DNA of 7,018 nt from Betaproteobacteria bacterium (lineage in GTDB: Bacteria > Pseudomonadota > Gammaproteobacteria > Burkholderiales > Burkholderiaceae_C), in assembly GCA_009922295.1 (NCBI GenBank), contig RFWA01000127.1, positions 1 to 7,018 of the forward strand. The letters run 5' to 3'. The notes beneath the pieces were generated by a model. The model was not told the origin of the DNA, did not search any database, and was given only the letters and a program-made list of their open reading frames with translations. The stretch's first letter is position 1; every line of letters begins with the position of its first letter. This document shows positions 5,715 through 7,018 of the stretch, piece after piece. The position numbers were made by a program, and so were the translations under genes.

Positions 5715-6923
5715 ATGAACCCTGTTTACATCGCAGAGGCTGTGCGCACGCCGCGCGGCAAAGGCAAGCCCGACGGCAGCCTGCACGAGATCACGCCGGT
5801 GTGGCTGGCCAGCCGGCCGTTGGTGGCTTTGCGCGAGCGCAACGCACTCGACACCCAGGGCGTGGATGACGTGGTGCTGGGCTGTGTGATGCCGGTGGGC
5901 GAACAAGGCGGCAATATCGCCCGCATGGCGGTCTTGCAGGCGGACTATGACCAGTCAGTGGCCGGCATGCAGATCAACCGCTACTGCGGCTCCGGTTTGG
6001 AGGCGGTGGCCATTGCCGCAGCGCGGGTCATGGCCGGGCAGGCCGATCTGGCCATCGGCGGTGGTGTGGAAATGATGTCGCGCGTGCCCATGGGCGCCGA
6101 CGGCGGCGCCTGGGCCTTAGAGCCGCAACTGGCGTTTAAAACCTATTTTGTGATGCAAGGCATCTCGGCGGACCTGCTGGCCTCGCTGCACGGCCACAGC
6201 CGCCAGGACCTGGACGCCTTCGCTGCCCAAAGCCACCAGCGCGCCGCCCAGGCCTGGGAGGCGGGCTACTTTGACAAGTCGGTGGTGCCCGTGCAAGACT
6301 TTTTGGGTCTGGAACTGCTGGCCCGCGACGAAACTATTCGTCCGGGCACCAGCGTGCAATCACTGGCCGCCCTGCCCGCTGCATTTGCCTCAATGGGCAC
6401 GCAATACGGCTATGACAGCGTGGCTTTGCAGCGCTATCCGCAGCTCGAACGCATCGAGCACGCCCACCACGCCGGCAACAGCTCGGGCATTGTGGACGGC
6501 GCTGCGGCCGTGCTGCTGGGCAACGCCCAGGCCGGTACGCAGCACGGCCTGAAGGCACGGGCGCGCATTGTGTCCTTTGCCACCATCGGCTCAGAGCCGA
6601 CGCTGATGTTGGATGCGCCCAGCCACGCCGCCCAAAAAGCCCTGGCCCGCGCGGGCATGCAGGCCAGCGACATCGACCTGTGGGAGATCAACGAGGCTTT
6701 CTCTTCGGTGGTGCTGACCTTTATGGAGGCGCTGCACATTGACCCTGACCGTATCAATGTCAACGGAGGCGCCATTGCCATGGGCCATCCGCTGGGCGCC
6801 AGCGGCGCCATGATTTTGGGCACGGTCTTAGATGAACTCGAACGCCGAGGCCTGCGTACCGCACTGGTGTGCCTGTGTGTGGCCGCCGGCATGGGCTCTG
6901 CTATGGTGATTGAACGCCTATGA
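5715..6923 (+). CDS. FadA-like acetyl-CoA C-acyltransferase (classical thiolase)
   Basis: This is a 402-residue classical thiolase of normal length. The acylated cysteine is Cys91 in NRYCGSGLEA, the NEAF motif is at 326-329, GHPLGASG is at 357-364 with His358, and the C-terminal cysteine Cys388 lies in CLCVAAGMGSA. All three catalytic residue types are present, so it should cleave 3-oxoacyl-CoA with CoA to release acetyl-CoA, the last step of beta-oxidation. The GNSSGIVDGAAAVL segment (254-267) is typical of proteobacterial FadA/FadI-like enzymes. The usual C-x-GGG loop is C-V-AAG here. The frame is open back to 5643, overlapping the SDR, but family members begin with a short P-V-Y-I-A-E-A-V-R-TP strand, so the ATG at 5715, 13 bases after the SDR stop, is preferred. 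No strong ribosome site precedes it. It overlaps the next gene by 4 bases, an order like fadIJ (thiolase first). Confidence 0.93.
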   Translation: MNPVYIAEAVRTPRGKGKPDGSLHEITPVWLASRPLVALRERNALDTQGVDDVVLGCVMPVGEQGGNIARMAVLQADYDQSVAGMQINRYCGSGLEAVAIAAARVMAGQADLAIGGGVEMMSRVPMGADGGAWALEPQLAFKTYFVMQGISADLLASLHGHSRQDLDAFAAQSHQRAAQAWEAGYFDKSVVPVQDFLGLELLARDETIRPGTSVQSLAALPAAFASMGTQYGYDSVALQRYPQLERIEHAHHAGNSSGIVDGAAAVLLGNAQAGTQHGLKARARIVSFATIGSEPTLMLDAPSHAAQKALARAGMQASDIDLWEINEAFSSVVLTFMEALHIDPDRINVNGGAIAMGHPLGASGAMILGTVLDELERRGLRTALVCLCVAAGMGSAMVIERL

Positions 6924-7018
6924 CAAACCCCACTATCCACTATGCGCAAGACGCGCAAGGCATCGTCACCCTGACGCTGGACTATCCCGGCAAGTCGATG
7001 AACGTCATCGACCAATCC
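6920..7018 (+). CDS. FadB/FadJ-like enoyl-CoA hydratase/3-hydroxyacyl-CoA dehydrogenase, N-terminal fragment (partial)
   Basis: Starting at an ATG in an ATGA overlap with the thiolase stop, the frame stays open for 33 codons to the window edge. It reads through a GIVTLTLDYPGKSMNVID stretch. This is the typical first beta-hairpin of the crotonase fold as found at the start of FadB/FadJ-type fused alpha subunits, where a DxPGxxMN segment leads into the CoA-binding site. A stand-alone enoyl-CoA hydratase would look similar over this short length, so the second (dehydrogenase) half is an inference from the PGKSMNV wording and from the coupling to a FadA-like thiolase. The predicted role is hydration of 2-enoyl-CoA and perhaps oxidation of the (3S)-hydroxyacyl-CoA. 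Confidence 0.75.
   Translation, partial: MTNPTIHYAQDAQGIVTLTLDYPGKSMNVIDQS

Overview
The window is a compact, all-forward catabolic gene block from a GC-rich bacterium. The codon choice, the AGGAG-type ribosome sites and the style of the proteins suggest a betaproteobacterium, probably Burkholderiales/Comamonadaceae. That placement is an inference from general character, not from a marker gene. No RNA genes, mobile elements, CRISPR arrays or convincing terminators are visible. Coding sequence fills almost the whole window.

Layout from left to right: (1) the 3' end of a nitronate monooxygenase-like flavin oxidoreductase (to 202); (2) an SCP2-type thiolase (195-1430); (3) a tandem-domain HxlR-type regulator (1451-2371); (4) a carotenoid oxygenase family non-haem iron dioxygenase (2389-3870); (5) a DUF1295/steroid 5-alpha-reductase-like membrane protein (3867-4823); (6) a short-chain dehydrogenase resembling the dehydrogenase part of peroxisomal multifunctional enzyme 2 (4820-5701); (7) a classical FadA-like thiolase (5715-6923); (8) the first 33 codons of a FadB/FadJ-like enoyl-CoA hydratase/3-hydroxyacyl-CoA dehydrogenase (from 6920). 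Junctions are overlaps of 4 or 8 bases or gaps of 13 to 20 bases, so this looks like one operon extending beyond both window ends.

Together the genes suggest breakdown of a hydrophobic alkene-containing compound (apocarotenoid, terpenoid, stilbene or steroid-like). The iron dioxygenase would split a C=C bond, the membrane protein and flavin enzyme could reduce or oxidise intermediates, and the SDR, hydratase/dehydrogenase and two thiolases of different classes would shorten CoA esters by beta-oxidation-like steps. The double HxlR protein is the likely local regulator. The substrate cannot be read from the sequence. The most notable points are the combination of a carotenoid-oxygenase-family enzyme with a beta-oxidation set, the duplicated Cys/His knuckle in the regulator, and departures from consensus at active-site positions of the SDR and the second thiolase.
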